Positions 1-9,053 are shown, counted from the first letter of the stretch. The stretch: 64,000 bases of DNA from Sporanaerobium hydrogeniformans (GCF_002735925.1 NZ_PEDL01000002.1:339851-403850); one strand, 5' to 3'. A program made the numbers and translations. The notes: generated from the sequence alone by a model not told the origin.

Positions 1-398
1 GCTGTGAGAGAGATAGCTCTTTTATCCGAAGTTATTTGGACTATACACTTTGTGAGGAAAGCCATCTTTGTGAAATACAAGAAGAAGAGCGTTATTACGT
101 GGTATCAGAGGTAGCTAATGAAAAGGGCTGGCAAAACATTCGCAATACCTTAGCTGAGAATGTAGGTTTAGGTTCTCTACCCACTATTTATGTAGAGGAT
201 GTAGTAAAAAATGAAAACTGTTTAGTACTAGGACATTTTTATGATGGGCGTGAGCTAAACTTAGCCTATACTACGGAAACTCTTAAATATATTCAAACAC
301 TTTGGGGAGGGAAGGTCATTTTAAAAACACATTTGGCTAAAATTTCTCGTAAAATTATCTGCTCAGAAGATAAAAAGGTTACTATCGAAAATGTTTAA
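1..398 (+). CDS. spoVR: SpoVR family protein, C-terminal part (5' end outside window)
   Basis: The reading frame is open from the left edge (first full codon at base 3) to TAA at 396-398 and gives about 131 residues. It begins CERDSSFIRSYLDYTLCEE and continues with YYVVSEVANEKGW and LGSLPTIYVEDV, the pattern of the C-terminal domain of stage V sporulation protein R, a large cytoplasmic protein linked to spore cortex formation. The TTG at 36 is an internal Leu codon and not a start, because the family-like sequence continues upstream of it. A hairpin at about 408-447 follows. The family call rests on recalled C-terminal motifs; the rest of the gene cannot be seen. Confidence 0.75.
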   Translation, partial: CERDSSFIRSYLDYTLCEESHLCEIQEEERYYVVSEVANEKGWQNIRNTLAENVGLGSLPTIYVEDVVKNENCLVLGHFYDGRELNLAYTTETLKYIQTLWGGKVILKTHLAKISRKIICSEDKKVTIENV

Positions 399-407
399 GT
401 AAGCACT

Positions 408-449
408 ATTAAGAGGTGAGCTTTTAAAAAGAAAGAGCTAGCCTCTTTG
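408..449 (+). terminator. Probable terminator after spoVR
   Basis: AAGAGG pairs with CCTCTT around an imperfect GAGCT-rich inner stem, and a short T-rich stretch follows. It lies just after the spoVR stop and before the walJ promoter region. The inner stem is imperfect, so termination may be partial. Confidence 0.45.
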
Positions 450-515
450 TGTTTGTAAAAAAAATATGCTATAGTAAGAGAAGCCAAAGATACGGTGACA
501 GATGGAGGATAAGCG

Positions 516-1316
516 ATGGAATTTAGATTATGTGCCATTGCCAGTGGAAGTAGTGGAAACTGTACATTTATACAAGCAGGTATGCGAAAGATCCTGGTAG
601 ATATAGGCATTAGTGGAAAAAAGGTAACAGAAGGTCTTCAGCTAATCGATATAGACCCTGAAACAATAGAAGGTATTTTTATTACCCATGAGCATATAGA
701 CCATATTCGTGGGGTTGGGATATTTAGTCGTAAATATGATACGCCTATTTATGCGACTCAAAAAACTTGGGAAAAGATGCTAAATGAAAAGATGCTTGGT
801 GCAGTAAAAGAAGCTAATATCAAGATTTTAGAAAAAGAAACGTATTTACAGTTAGAAGAATTTCAAATTTTTCCTTATGGCATTTACCATGATGCTGTAG
901 ATCCTGTAGGTTACATTTTTGAATACCAAGGAAAAAAAATTACGTTAGCTACGGATATTGGTGTAGTTGATGAACGTATCAAAACGTACTTAAAAGGATC
1001 GAATGGGATTTTGTTAGAATTCAATCATGATGTAAATATGTTAGAAGCAGGAAGTTATCCTTTCTATCTTAAAAAACGTATTTTAAGTGATGTTGGACAT
1101 TTAAATAATGAGATGGCGGCTCAAACGCTAAGTGAAATTTATCATGCAGAAATGCAATGGGTAGTTTTAGGTCACCTAAGTAAAGATAATAATGTGCCAG
1201 ATTTAGCTTATTTAACAGCTAAACAAGCCTTAGAAGAAAGAAATATACGAGTAGGCGAGGATATTATTGTATCCGTTGCGAAAAGAGATACTGTTTCACC
1301 TATTTATAAAGTATGA
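516..1316 (+). CDS. walJ: WalJ/YycJ-type metallo-beta-lactamase-fold hydrolase
   Basis: 266-residue cytoplasmic MBL-fold protein. It opens with CAIASGSSGNCTFI and carries the metal motif THEHIDH (HxHxDH) near residue 61. Further ligand regions are ATDIG, EFNHD and VLGHLSKDNN. The SGSSGN start and the length match WalJ/YycJ, a phosphodiesterase or exonuclease-like protein that in Bacillus sits with the WalRK regulators of wall metabolism; no walRK genes are visible here. The ATG at 516 follows GATGGAGGATAAGCG, a strong ribosome binding site. A TGCTATAGT extended -10 lies at about 468-476. Family assignment is firm; the biochemical role is known only from homologues. Confidence 0.9.
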   Translation: MEFRLCAIASGSSGNCTFIQAGMRKILVDIGISGKKVTEGLQLIDIDPETIEGIFITHEHIDHIRGVGIFSRKYDTPIYATQKTWEKMLNEKMLGAVKEANIKILEKETYLQLEEFQIFPYGIYHDAVDPVGYIFEYQGKKITLATDIGVVDERIKTYLKGSNGILLEFNHDVNMLEAGSYPFYLKKRILSDVGHLNNEMAAQTLSEIYHAEMQWVVLGHLSKDNNVPDLAYLTAKQALEERNIRVGEDIIVSVAKRDTVSPIYKV

Positions 1317-1404
1317 GATATAATTTATAAAAAAGAAGGTATAAAAATTATTAAATAGGAAATACTGTTACTGTAAAAAATATTTTATATTTTACAGGAG
1401 GCTT

Positions 1405-1539
1405 ATGATGTCTAATAAAGCATCAAACAAAACAAATAGTAAACAAACAAACAAACAATCTTACAACATGGAAGCAGCTAATGACATGAGTACTAAAAAT
1501 TATAGCAAGTCTTCCAACAGTACAAAGAATTGTAAATAA
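1405..1539 (+). CDS. Small Asn/Lys/Ser-rich protein, 44 residues, unknown function
   Basis: Short ORF beginning ATG ATG behind a perfect AGGAGG site (1397-1402) and followed by a strong terminator, so it looks like a true monocistronic gene. The product is unusually rich in Asn, Lys, Ser and Thr (for example KASNKTNSKQTNKQ and KSSNSTKNCK), has no hydrophobic segment, and ends in Cys-Lys. I do not recognise a named family. The composition recalls small spore-associated or coat-like peptides of clostridia, but that is only a resemblance. An 8-bp inverted repeat (1371-1378 with 1390-1397) pairs the edge of the ribosome binding site. Confidence 0.6.
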   Translation: MMSNKASNKTNSKQTNKQSYNMEAANDMSTKNYSKSSNSTKNCK

Positions 1540-1549
1540 CGCTCTAGAA

Positions 1550-1586
1550 AAGAGGTTATCCTTATAAGAGGATAGCCTCTTTTTAA
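1550..1586 (+). terminator. Rho-independent terminator after the small Asn/Lys-rich gene
   Basis: AAGAGGTTATCCT pairs with AGGATAGCCTCTT (one G-T pair) around a TATA-like loop, and T residues follow. The stem is compact and GC-containing. Confidence 0.85.
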
Positions 1587-1653
1587 AGATATGACTAGCA
1601 ATAAGCTTAATAGAAAGGTAAATAGGTTAAAAATACAAAGCTTTAGAAAGAGG

Positions 1654-1682
1654 TTGCAAAGTAAAAAAGGATTGACTATAAT
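1654..1682 (+). promoter_or_regulatory. Sigma-A-type promoter for the EamA gene
   Basis: TTGCAA at 1654-1659 and TATAAT at 1677-1682 are separated by exactly 17 bases, about 43 bases upstream of the start codon. Confidence 0.65.
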
Positions 1683-1724
1683 AAGGATATTGTGACAAAT
1701 TAATAGCATAGTGTGAGGGGAAAA

Positions 1725-2576
1725 ATGAAAAATAATCATCAAAAAGGGATAGTGTTACTTTTAGTAACAGCTTTTTTATGGAGTTTAGGGGGAGTTTTAA
1801 TCAAAGGTATTACCTGGAACAGTATGGGGGTAGCAGGCACACGTAGTTTAATTGCTGCTCTTACTATTTTGTGTTTAACAGGGAAACCTAAACTTCATTT
1901 TACTTGGCCACGTATCTGGGCAATTTTAGCTTATGCAGGTACAGTACTTATATTTGTAGTATCTACTAAGTTGACAACAGCAGCAAATGCCATTTTGCTT
2001 CAATACACAGCACCTATCTATACCGCTTTTTTTGGCTATGTTTTACTGAAAGAGCCTGTACATAAAAAGGATGTGGTCTCCATTGTCATTATCCTAGGAG
2101 GGATGGTAATCTTTTTTATTGAGAGTTTAAGTGGTGGTAATTTAGTAGGAGATGCTTTGGCTCTTTTTTCAGGAGTAACCTTTTCTCTCATGACTGTTTT
2201 TATGCGCATGGAAAAGGACAATGACCCTGTTCAATGCATTTTTTGGGGAAATTTATTAGCCTTTTTTATTGCTCTCCCTTTTATGGGCAAACTTGAGTGG
2301 AATATTTCTAATGGTATGGGTATTTTGATACTAGGTACTTGTCAATTAGGCATTTCTTATATTTTATATAGCAAAGCCATTGTACATGTAACAGCCTTAG
2401 AAGGCGTATTGATTCCTATATTAGAACCTATTCTCAATCCTATATGGGTTATGTTAGTACAGCGTGAAGTGCCTAGCTTCTATACTTTTTTAGGAGGGGC
2501 AATTGTTATTTTAGGAGTAGTGAGTCGTTCCATTGAGTGGAAAAAAGAGGGTATAAAAAAAGAGCAAGTAGGATAA
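1725..2576 (+). CDS. EamA/DMT-family membrane transporter
   Basis: 283-residue integral membrane protein with about ten hydrophobic segments arranged as two EamA repeats. It starts KGIVLLLVTAFLWSLGGVLIKG and has the repeat signature LLQYTAPIYTAFFGYVLLKEP near residue 95 and LEPILNPIWVMLV near residue 245. The family exports or imports small metabolites such as amino acids; the substrate cannot be read from sequence. I chose ATG 1725 because GAGGGG lies correctly before it; an in-frame GTG at 1713 lacks a site. A second, different EamA protein is at 57391. The gene is monocistronic, between terminators. Confidence 0.88.
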   Translation: MKNNHQKGIVLLLVTAFLWSLGGVLIKGITWNSMGVAGTRSLIAALTILCLTGKPKLHFTWPRIWAILAYAGTVLIFVVSTKLTTAANAILLQYTAPIYTAFFGYVLLKEPVHKKDVVSIVIILGGMVIFFIESLSGGNLVGDALALFSGVTFSLMTVFMRMEKDNDPVQCIFWGNLLAFFIALPFMGKLEWNISNGMGILILGTCQLGISYILYSKAIVHVTALEGVLIPILEPILNPIWVMLVQREVPSFYTFLGGAIVILGVVSRSIEWKKEGIKKEQVG

Positions 2577-2589
2577 AAAGAAAAGTTTA

Positions 2590-2627
2590 AGGGCACTCTA
2601 TAGATAAAAACAATAGGGTGCTTTTTT
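2590..2627 (+). terminator. Terminator after the EamA gene
   Basis: GCACTCTAT pairs with ATAGGGTGC, followed by seven T residues. The T-run ends right at the ATG of the next gene, so that gene must be read from readthrough or from a promoter inside or upstream of the hairpin. Confidence 0.8.
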
Positions 2628-2628
2628 T

Positions 2629-4140
2629 ATGGAAAAAACAATTATCAGTCAACATCTTTTTATTTTTCCCTTTACATGGAAGGTAGTAGGGAAAAAAAAG
2701 ACGGCTTTATTTATACCTCAATGTCAGATTAAGGAGAATTTATTTGACCATTTAGAGAATTGGACTCCCCTTTATCAGAGGGTTGAAAGTGATAAGGATT
2801 ATAACGAATTTGTCTACTATTATAAACCTATTCGAGCAGCACTTTATACATTTACACACTCACCACTTATTGTGCGTAATTATCGCTATGGCTATTTGGA
2901 AGAAGATAATTATTTTATCATGCAAGTAGAAGGAAAAGAATATAGATTAGTTTTAAGTAGCTTACAACTCAAGCTTTATAAAACAGGCATTGGCCTTTTA
3001 ACGTTAGAGACAACCAATAAATGCTACGAAGCCTTAGAAGATATGGAACGTATCAATAGCTTTAGCAAGTGCATTTATCCTCCTTTACTTCCACTAGAAA
3101 AAGCAAAAGAGGAATTATTTCCTGATTGGATTCGCATTCAGCTTAATAAAAACCATAAATTAGAAGAATGTTTTAAGGAGGACTACCATCAAAAGCTTGT
3201 TAGTATCACCCCACTTATCTTAGGTATTTTGGGAAATTCCTTTATCGGAAGTAAGCAAAAAAGTAAAAAAAGCAAACTTTTTATTGAACCTATTTTGGGC
3301 AACCAAATGTTTTCTTTATGCCTTTATAAAAATAAAGAATGGGTAGATAAGGTTAGGTGGCAGATAGGAGCCCTAAAACCTTTGGAAGCTTTTTTGGATA
3401 ATAATAAAAAGCATATTAAAACTTTAAGAGAGAAGGAAAAGGGAAGTTTAGGACTTAATACGTACCTACAAACTGAAAATGCAATTTATGGGATGAGTCG
3501 CTTCTCTCTTTTGTGTTTAGTAAAAGAAGTACCTGCCATGAAACTCTACGATCAACTCATTACTTTAGTAGTAATGCAGCGGGCGACACTTCTTAACCTT
3601 TCCACTGAAATCTCAAGGGTCTCTACACTACCACCAGAAGAGTTAGTACCTGCCATTAAAAGTTTATATGAGATTTATATCCAGTTTATTAATCAGCTTT
3701 ATTTTAAAGAAGTGACGGAGGACACAGAAGGAGCACAAATTTATGATGCCTTATCTAAACAATTTAAGATTGAAGAAGAACTGAAACAATTGGATTTTGA
3801 AATCAATGAAGTTCATCAGTATGCGATGCTAGTAGAACAATCAGGTTCGAGGCTAAAAGTAGAACTTCTTACTATTGTAGGAGCCGCCCTAGTTATACCT
3901 ACTTTTGCTACGGGCTTTTTTGGTATGAATATTTTTAAAGAAGAGATTGCTCACTGGTGGCACTATCGTAATGTAACTCTATGGTTAAATAGCTATGTTT
4001 TTTTACCCATTCTTATAACGATAACCTTTTGTATGTGGAATCGTTACAAAAATCGCTTTCAGCTTCTGAAAAAAGGTCTTTTAATTCTTTTTCTCTTAAT
4101 AAGCTTGATATGTATTCTAAAATATGGATGTGGGTTATAA
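2629..4140 (+). CDS. CorA-like membrane protein with long soluble N-terminal region
   Basis: 503 residues. The first 410 or so are soluble and mixed helical. The C-terminus holds LLTIVGAALVIPTFATGFFGMNIF, with the GMN signature of CorA-type divalent cation channels at the mouth of the first membrane helix, followed by WLNSYVFLPILITITFCMW and a further hydrophobic stretch LLILFLLISLICIL. CorA proteins move Mg2+, Co2+ or Ni2+ as pentamers with two helices per subunit; the third segment and the long divergent N-domain are atypical. No good ribosome binding site precedes ATG 2629, which directly abuts a terminator T-run, so the start is uncertain. Substrate unknown. Confidence 0.7.
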   Translation: MEKTIISQHLFIFPFTWKVVGKKKTALFIPQCQIKENLFDHLENWTPLYQRVESDKDYNEFVYYYKPIRAALYTFTHSPLIVRNYRYGYLEEDNYFIMQVEGKEYRLVLSSLQLKLYKTGIGLLTLETTNKCYEALEDMERINSFSKCIYPPLLPLEKAKEELFPDWIRIQLNKNHKLEECFKEDYHQKLVSITPLILGILGNSFIGSKQKSKKSKLFIEPILGNQMFSLCLYKNKEWVDKVRWQIGALKPLEAFLDNNKKHIKTLREKEKGSLGLNTYLQTENAIYGMSRFSLLCLVKEVPAMKLYDQLITLVVMQRATLLNLSTEISRVSTLPPEELVPAIKSLYEIYIQFINQLYFKEVTEDTEGAQIYDALSKQFKIEEELKQLDFEINEVHQYAMLVEQSGSRLKVELLTIVGAALVIPTFATGFFGMNIFKEEIAHWWHYRNVTLWLNSYVFLPILITITFCMWNRYKNRFQLLKKGLLILFLLISLICILKYGCGL

Positions 4141-4216
4141 AAAAGATAATTCTGTTAATCTAAATATATAATTTGACAATATTCATATTAATTTATACAT
4201 TTTATTGCTTAAACGA

Positions 4217-4225
4217 TGCTATAAT
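4217..4225 (+). promoter_or_regulatory. Extended -10 promoter element for the first two-component operon
   Basis: TGCTATAAT is an extended -10 box 30 bases before the kinase start codon. A TTGACA lies further upstream (about 4172) and could serve a second start with the TACATT 17 bases after it. Confidence 0.45.
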
Positions 4226-4254
4226 CAATAATAGATAGAGAGAGGGGGAGTAAA

Positions 4255-6048
4255 ATGAAGGGCATTCATAACAAAAAATATCCTTTAAAAACAGCCTATT
4301 TTAAAAACTTTTTTCTACTTATTGCTATCCCAATTTTTTTGATTATTGCTGTTATTACGGTAATTGCACGTCATATCATGCTAAGTGATGCCGTTGATAA
4401 GGTTAATTTAGCGCAACAAAATATTGTATACAGTCTAAATGAGCAAATTGATGAAGCTATGATTCGACTTTCTCATATTGTTCATGTCAATAATAATCAA
4501 ATGATTAAACTTGTAGAGCAAGTCAGCAGAAGTGCTGAAAAAGAGAAATACAATACCATGGAAAGGCTAAATGAAGGTCTAGGCTATATGATTATGCCTA
4601 ATGACACAATTACATCCGTTACCTTTTATATGAAAGATGGTACTTCTGTATATATAAAAGATAAAATCCGACTTTCACAAGATTTTATGAAAGCACAACC
4701 TTGGTATAGAAAAGCACTGGTTCATACTAATTGGGTATATATAGGTGCTTATAGTGGTCCTATATTATATGGTAATAAGTATCAAAACCCCTTTACTTTA
4801 ATAAGTGTACTTTCGCCCAACTATTTAATTGATCGTATGCAACAGGTAGAAATGGTTGTTATTTTGTTTAAATCAGATGTAGGAGAGAGTATTTCACATT
4901 TTAATAAACAGCCTCATCTAGGAAAGATGATGCTTTTTGATGAAAGCAATCAGGTTATGATCGAAGCTTCAGGAGAAGAGGCCTTTGAGTTACCAGCAGA
5001 ACTTAAAAACAAAGAAGGCGTAAGGAAAAAAGGTCATCATATTTATATTATTTCTAAGATTGATAAAGTGGGGTGGAAGCTTGTTAGTCAGGTGGATGTG
5101 AGGGAATTACTAGCCTATTTTAATCAAATAATGTTTTTTATTTTAATGATTACCATAGGTATTTTCTTTCTTTTTTATCAATTCTCAATCTATTTCCTTA
5201 AAAATATTATACAACCCGTTAATCATTTGATTGAAGGTTTAGCACATCTAGAAAAAGGAGATTTGGAGGTACGCATTAAAGAGTCAGGACAGGCTGAAAT
5301 GCGTGATATGATTCATTCCTTTAATCACATGGTGGTACGTTTAAAGGAACTTATTACTGCTAAAGAGCGTGAAGAAGAAGAGAAGCATCAAGCAGAGATT
5401 AAGGCGCTACAATCTCAAATTAATCCTCACTTTTTAGTAAATACGTTAGCATCTATTCGATTTATGGCGAAAGTAGCTAAATTTGAAGGAATTGTCAATA
5501 TGGCAGAGGCTCTTATTAAAATTTTATCTTGCTCCTTTAGAAATAGTACAAGCTTTTATACTTTAGGTGAAGAGCTTGAGGTACTTGAAAGCTATCTTTT
5601 TCTCATGAAAATTCGATATACAGATAGTTTTGATGTAGTATTTGACATTGAGGAAGCATGTAAAAGTTGCAAAGTACCAAGACTTATTTTACAACCTCTA
5701 GTGGAGAATTGTATTGTGCATGGATTCAGTGAAAATGAAGGAATCGGTAAGATTAAGATAAAAGTTTATGAAGAAGCTCAAGAGATATGGATTGAGATCA
5801 CTGACAATGGAAAGGGAATGAGTGAAGAAAAGAGGAGGGAGCTTTTAGAAGAGCACTCTTTAGAGTCGTCAAAAGATAGGAGTATTGGTGTAGTCAATGT
5901 AGATAGAAGGCTCAAGTTGCATTTCGGAGAAGCTTATGGACTTAGCATTAAGAGTGAAAAATTAACCTACACCACAGTATTTGTACATATTCCAAAAACC
6001 AAAGGAACTATTCAGGGGGATGCAGATGTATCAAGTGATGATTGTTGA
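4255..6048 (+). CDS. YesM/LytS-type sensor histidine kinase (glycan locus 1)
   Basis: 597-residue membrane kinase. Order: first membrane helix about 17-38, extracytoplasmic sensor about 40-288, second helix about 292-315, HAMP about 315-370, then a His_kinase domain with QINPHFLVNTL (phospho-acceptor His392) and an HATPase_c domain (N box LILQPLVENCIVHGF, DNGKGM, SIGVVNVDRRL). YesM kinases sense extracellular sugars or sugar-bound binding protein and phosphorylate a YesN regulator. The start follows AGAGGGGGAGTAAA. The 3' end overlaps the regulator gene by 23 bases. Val replaces the usual Tyr/Phe after HFL. Partner and target are inferred from the adjacent regulator and ABC operon. Confidence 0.9.
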   Translation: MKGIHNKKYPLKTAYFKNFFLLIAIPIFLIIAVITVIARHIMLSDAVDKVNLAQQNIVYSLNEQIDEAMIRLSHIVHVNNNQMIKLVEQVSRSAEKEKYNTMERLNEGLGYMIMPNDTITSVTFYMKDGTSVYIKDKIRLSQDFMKAQPWYRKALVHTNWVYIGAYSGPILYGNKYQNPFTLISVLSPNYLIDRMQQVEMVVILFKSDVGESISHFNKQPHLGKMMLFDESNQVMIEASGEEAFELPAELKNKEGVRKKGHHIYIISKIDKVGWKLVSQVDVRELLAYFNQIMFFILMITIGIFFLFYQFSIYFLKNIIQPVNHLIEGLAHLEKGDLEVRIKESGQAEMRDMIHSFNHMVVRLKELITAKEREEEEKHQAEIKALQSQINPHFLVNTLASIRFMAKVAKFEGIVNMAEALIKILSCSFRNSTSFYTLGEELEVLESYLFLMKIRYTDSFDVVFDIEEACKSCKVPRLILQPLVENCIVHGFSENEGIGKIKIKVYEEAQEIWIEITDNGKGMSEEKRRELLEEHSLESSKDRSIGVVNVDRRLKLHFGEAYGLSIKSEKLTYTTVFVHIPKTKGTIQGDADVSSDDC

Positions 6049-7583
6049 TGATGAAACAATTGTGAGAACTACACTCCATACACTAGTGGATTGGAAGAAT
6101 CAGGGATTTGAAATTAGGGGTGAAGCACAAAATGGCAAGCAAGCATTAGAACTATTAGAGACTTTAGCAGTAGACTTGCTTATTACGGATATTAAAATGC
6201 CTATTTTAGATGGGATTAAGTTAATTAAAAAAGCGAAAGAAAAAAACCCCGAGCTACTTATTGTGGTATTAAGTAGCTACGATGAATTTTATTTGGTACG
6301 TGAAGCCTTTAAATTGGGTATTCATGATTATTTACTCAAATCAACCATTAGTAGTGAAAGTATGAATTACTTACTAGGAAAGACAAAAAAGATCCTTTTA
6401 GAACAAAAAGTCAAGCGTGCAGCTTTAGAGCCTGAATGCTATGTGCAAAAAGAAGAGCAATTAAGGAATTTAGCACTTGGAAGGGAAGAAGGGAAACAGT
6501 TTTTAACAGAAACAGCTTATTACCTTGCTTTATTTGAAATCAATGATTACCAAGGTGTGTTGGAACGATTTAAAAGTGATTTAGAAAATCATTTAATGAA
6601 ACCTATGATGAGTTGTGCACAGCAAATACCAAGGGTAGTTTCCAAGTGTGTAGTAACCTACTTAACACCTGCTAGATATGTTTTGTATTATAAGAATACT
6701 CATGAAAAGCATGAGGAGGGAAGAGAAGAAGTAAAGTCCATTTGTAGGCAGCTATCTAGTGTATGGAAGAACTATATGAATATTCATGTATCTGCGGGAT
6801 TAAGTGCTTTAGGTAAAGAAAAGATCCATTTTGCAAATTGTCTTAAAGAAGCAGAGCAAATGCTAAATCTCAAACATTTAAAGGGAAAAGAGCAACTTAT
6901 CTGTTTTGAGGAAGAAAAGTTTTTGAATTTTGAAGAAATGAAAGAAGCAAAAGAAAAATGGCAAACTCTTATTACAGCCATTAAGCAGTCGGATATAGCG
7001 AGCTTTCAAGTGGGTGTGGATCAATTAAGAGAGAAACTCTTGAAGCTTTCTATAGAGAAGGCACAAAAAGAGTGTCTTTATATTATTTATCATATAGCCC
7101 TTACTTTAGAAGAACAAAACCTAGCATTGGAAGAGGTTTATCAGAAAGGAATGGATTACATAGAAAGAATTACAAAGAAAGAAACCTTAAAAGAATTAGA
7201 AATTTGGATGATGAACTATTTAAGGTGGTTACAAGATTACATGGAACACCATTATGACCGTAAGCAAGCAGATATCATTGAAAGGGCGAAGCGCTTTATT
7301 TGGGAGAATTATTCTACCCCAGAAATATCCTAGGATGGTAGCAAGTTATGTGGGATTAAATGAAAAATATTTTTCTACACGTTTTGCAAAAGAAACAGGA
7401 AGTACCTTTGGGAATTATCTAACAGAAATTCGTATGAGAAAGGCTAAAGAGCTTCTCAATAAAACAGATTTAAAAATGTATGAAATTAGTGAACAAATTG
7501 GTTATAACAATGTGGAGCACTTTACACGCATGTTCAAAAAGTTGTATGAAGTGAGTCCAACCCTCTATAGAAATACTAAATAG
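6026..7583 (+). pseudogene. YesN-type response regulator (receiver + AraC HTH), frameshifted
   Basis: The first part (6026-7333) holds a receiver domain (MIVDDE, phospho-acceptor Asp in LLITDIKMPILDG, Lys in YLLKST) and the long linker typical of YesN proteins. It stops at TAG 7331-7333 just after ENYSTPEIS. The AraC-type DNA-binding domain resumes in another frame from about 7335 (MVASYVGLNEKYFSTRFAKE ... ISEQIGYNNVEHFTRMFKK) to TAG 7581-7583. Four bases separate the two halves where family spacing expects six, so a 2-base deletion is the simplest lesion. As read, the protein has lost its DNA-binding domain. Start ATG 6026 is chosen for AGGGGG six bases upstream. A sequencing error is possible. 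Confidence 0.85.
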
Positions 7584-7593
7584 AATGTAAGTT

Positions 7594-7628
7594 CTGACTA
7601 TTTATCATGAAAACTGACTATATATCAT
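7594..7628 (+). repeat. Tandem direct repeat, 20-bp period, likely regulator operator
   Basis: CTGACTATTTATCAT at 7594-7608 and CTGACTATATATCAT at 7614-7628 differ at one base and are spaced 20 bp start to start, two turns of the helix. This is what an AraC-domain regulator with two helix-turn-helix motifs, or a dimer of it, would contact. It lies about 65-100 bases before the binding-protein gene. Confidence 0.6.
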
Positions 7629-7693
7629 AGTAGGAAGTGTCTAAAAAAGAGTACTATTTAAGTAGAAATACAATTTATATGGGGGTGCACTTA

Positions 7694-9049
7694 ATGAAGA
7701 AAAAAACTTTTGCAAAAATTTTATCAACAATGATGATAGCCACTTGTTTAACAGCTTGTCAAGGAGGAAACACACCAGAACAAGCACCAGCAGCTGCATC
7801 TGCTACACCGACAGAGGCAACTCAGAATGGGAATGCAGAATTAGAAGGAACCTTGGTTTTTGCTTTATGGGACAATGTATCTATTGAATTATTTGAATCC
7901 ATGGATTTAGAAGGGCGTTTCCAAAAACTTTATCCAAAAGCTAATATTGAGTTTGAAAAACTTAAAGATGATTCTGAATACTGGAATGCCATGAAGGTAA
8001 GAGCATCTGCTAATCAATTACCAGACATTATGTATAATAAAACCTTTACACTTTCTCGCTTTCAAGATTACTTATTAGACCTCTCTACCACAGAAGCTGT
8101 AAAGAATAATAACATTGCAGAAGGTTATCGCTTAAATGGTAAAATCCTTGGCATACCTGAGAAAATGACTTGTGAATACGTTTATTACTGGAAGGATATG
8201 TTTAAGGAAGCACAAGTAGAAGTACCAACGACTTGGACACAATTCGAAGAAGTAGCTAAGAAATTACAAGCTTACTATGGTTCATCCAATCCTAATTTTA
8301 GTGCGATTGCTATAGGAGGAAAAGATGAATGGCCAACGTATCCTTTCGTAGAGTTTATGCCTGCTTTAATAAGTGGAAATGGTCAAAACTGGAATACAAT
8401 GAGTACACAAGATGAACCTTTCGCAGAAGGAACAGATATTTATAAAGCTTATCAAAAAATCCATTCTTTATTCCAATCCGGTGCATTTGGAAAAGACCCT
8501 TTAGGCATTGGTAATGACCAAGCAACTGCACTTTTTGCACAACAACAATCTGCAATTTTAGCATCTGGTGGTTGGGCACTTGCAAACATCAAAGAAGGAG
8601 CAAATAGCATTGACAATTTAGGTACTTTCTATTTGCCAGTACGTGATAGTGAAAGTGAACCTTTTAGAACCATTACTCAAGGAGATAGCTTCTTATCTGT
8701 TACTTCTAGTTCTAAAAATCCGGAGCTTGCAAAAGCTTTTGTAGAATTCTACTTCAGTGATGCTTGGTATCCAGACTATATAAATGCCATTACAGATGAT
8801 AATACCATGAAAACAGTTACAAAAGAAAAAGACCCTGTTTTAGCAGAAGCAGATACTTTACAACCTAATAAAGAGCTTGTTATGTATGATGGTGGTGGCG
8901 ATAACTTTACAGCCCTTGTAAGTGCAACAACATTTGATTATAAGAAGTTAGGGGCAGAAATGCTTATTAAAGGCTATGATTTAAATAGTACTTTAGCAGA
9001 ACTTAATGCGAAATGGAAAGCAGCAAGACAAAGTTTAAATATTCAATAG
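7694..9049 (+). CDS. Sugar ABC transporter substrate-binding lipoprotein (locus 1)
   Basis: 451 residues. The lipoprotein signal KKKTFAKILSTMMIATCLTAC ends in a lipobox with acylated Cys22, followed by a low-complexity linker (PEQAPAAASATPTEATQ) and a family-1 extracellular solute-binding fold (LVFALWDN, ADQLPDIM-like ANQLPDIMY, FVEFYFSD). It captures an oligosaccharide outside the membrane for the two permeases that follow. ATG 7694 has GGGGGTG six bases upstream; in-frame codons further upstream lack a site. A 20-bp direct repeat lies upstream and a strong hairpin lies between this gene and the permeases. The GH2 enzyme in the operon suggests a beta-galactoside ligand; that is inference. 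Confidence 0.92.
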   Translation: MKKKTFAKILSTMMIATCLTACQGGNTPEQAPAAASATPTEATQNGNAELEGTLVFALWDNVSIELFESMDLEGRFQKLYPKANIEFEKLKDDSEYWNAMKVRASANQLPDIMYNKTFTLSRFQDYLLDLSTTEAVKNNNIAEGYRLNGKILGIPEKMTCEYVYYWKDMFKEAQVEVPTTWTQFEEVAKKLQAYYGSSNPNFSAIAIGGKDEWPTYPFVEFMPALISGNGQNWNTMSTQDEPFAEGTDIYKAYQKIHSLFQSGAFGKDPLGIGNDQATALFAQQQSAILASGGWALANIKEGANSIDNLGTFYLPVRDSESEPFRTITQGDSFLSVTSSSKNPELAKAFVEFYFSDAWYPDYINAITDDNTMKTVTKEKDPVLAEADTLQPNKELVMYDGGGDNFTALVSATTFDYKKLGAEMLIKGYDLNSTLAELNAKWKAARQSLNIQ

Positions 9050-9053
9050 CAAA

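Noticed and set aside
36..398. A 120-residue gene starting at TTG 36
   Set aside because: The SpoVR-like sequence continues upstream in the same frame to the window edge, so the TTG is an internal Leu codon.
1438..1460. AAAC tandem microrepeat
   Set aside because: It is the coding sequence of Lys/Gln/Thr/Asn-rich peptide and too short to call a repeat locus.
1672..1686. Shared word GATTGACTATAATAA at about 1670 and 45704 as a repeat element
   Set aside because: It is most of a -10 promoter region with flanking AT; two copies before two genes are better explained as similar promoters.
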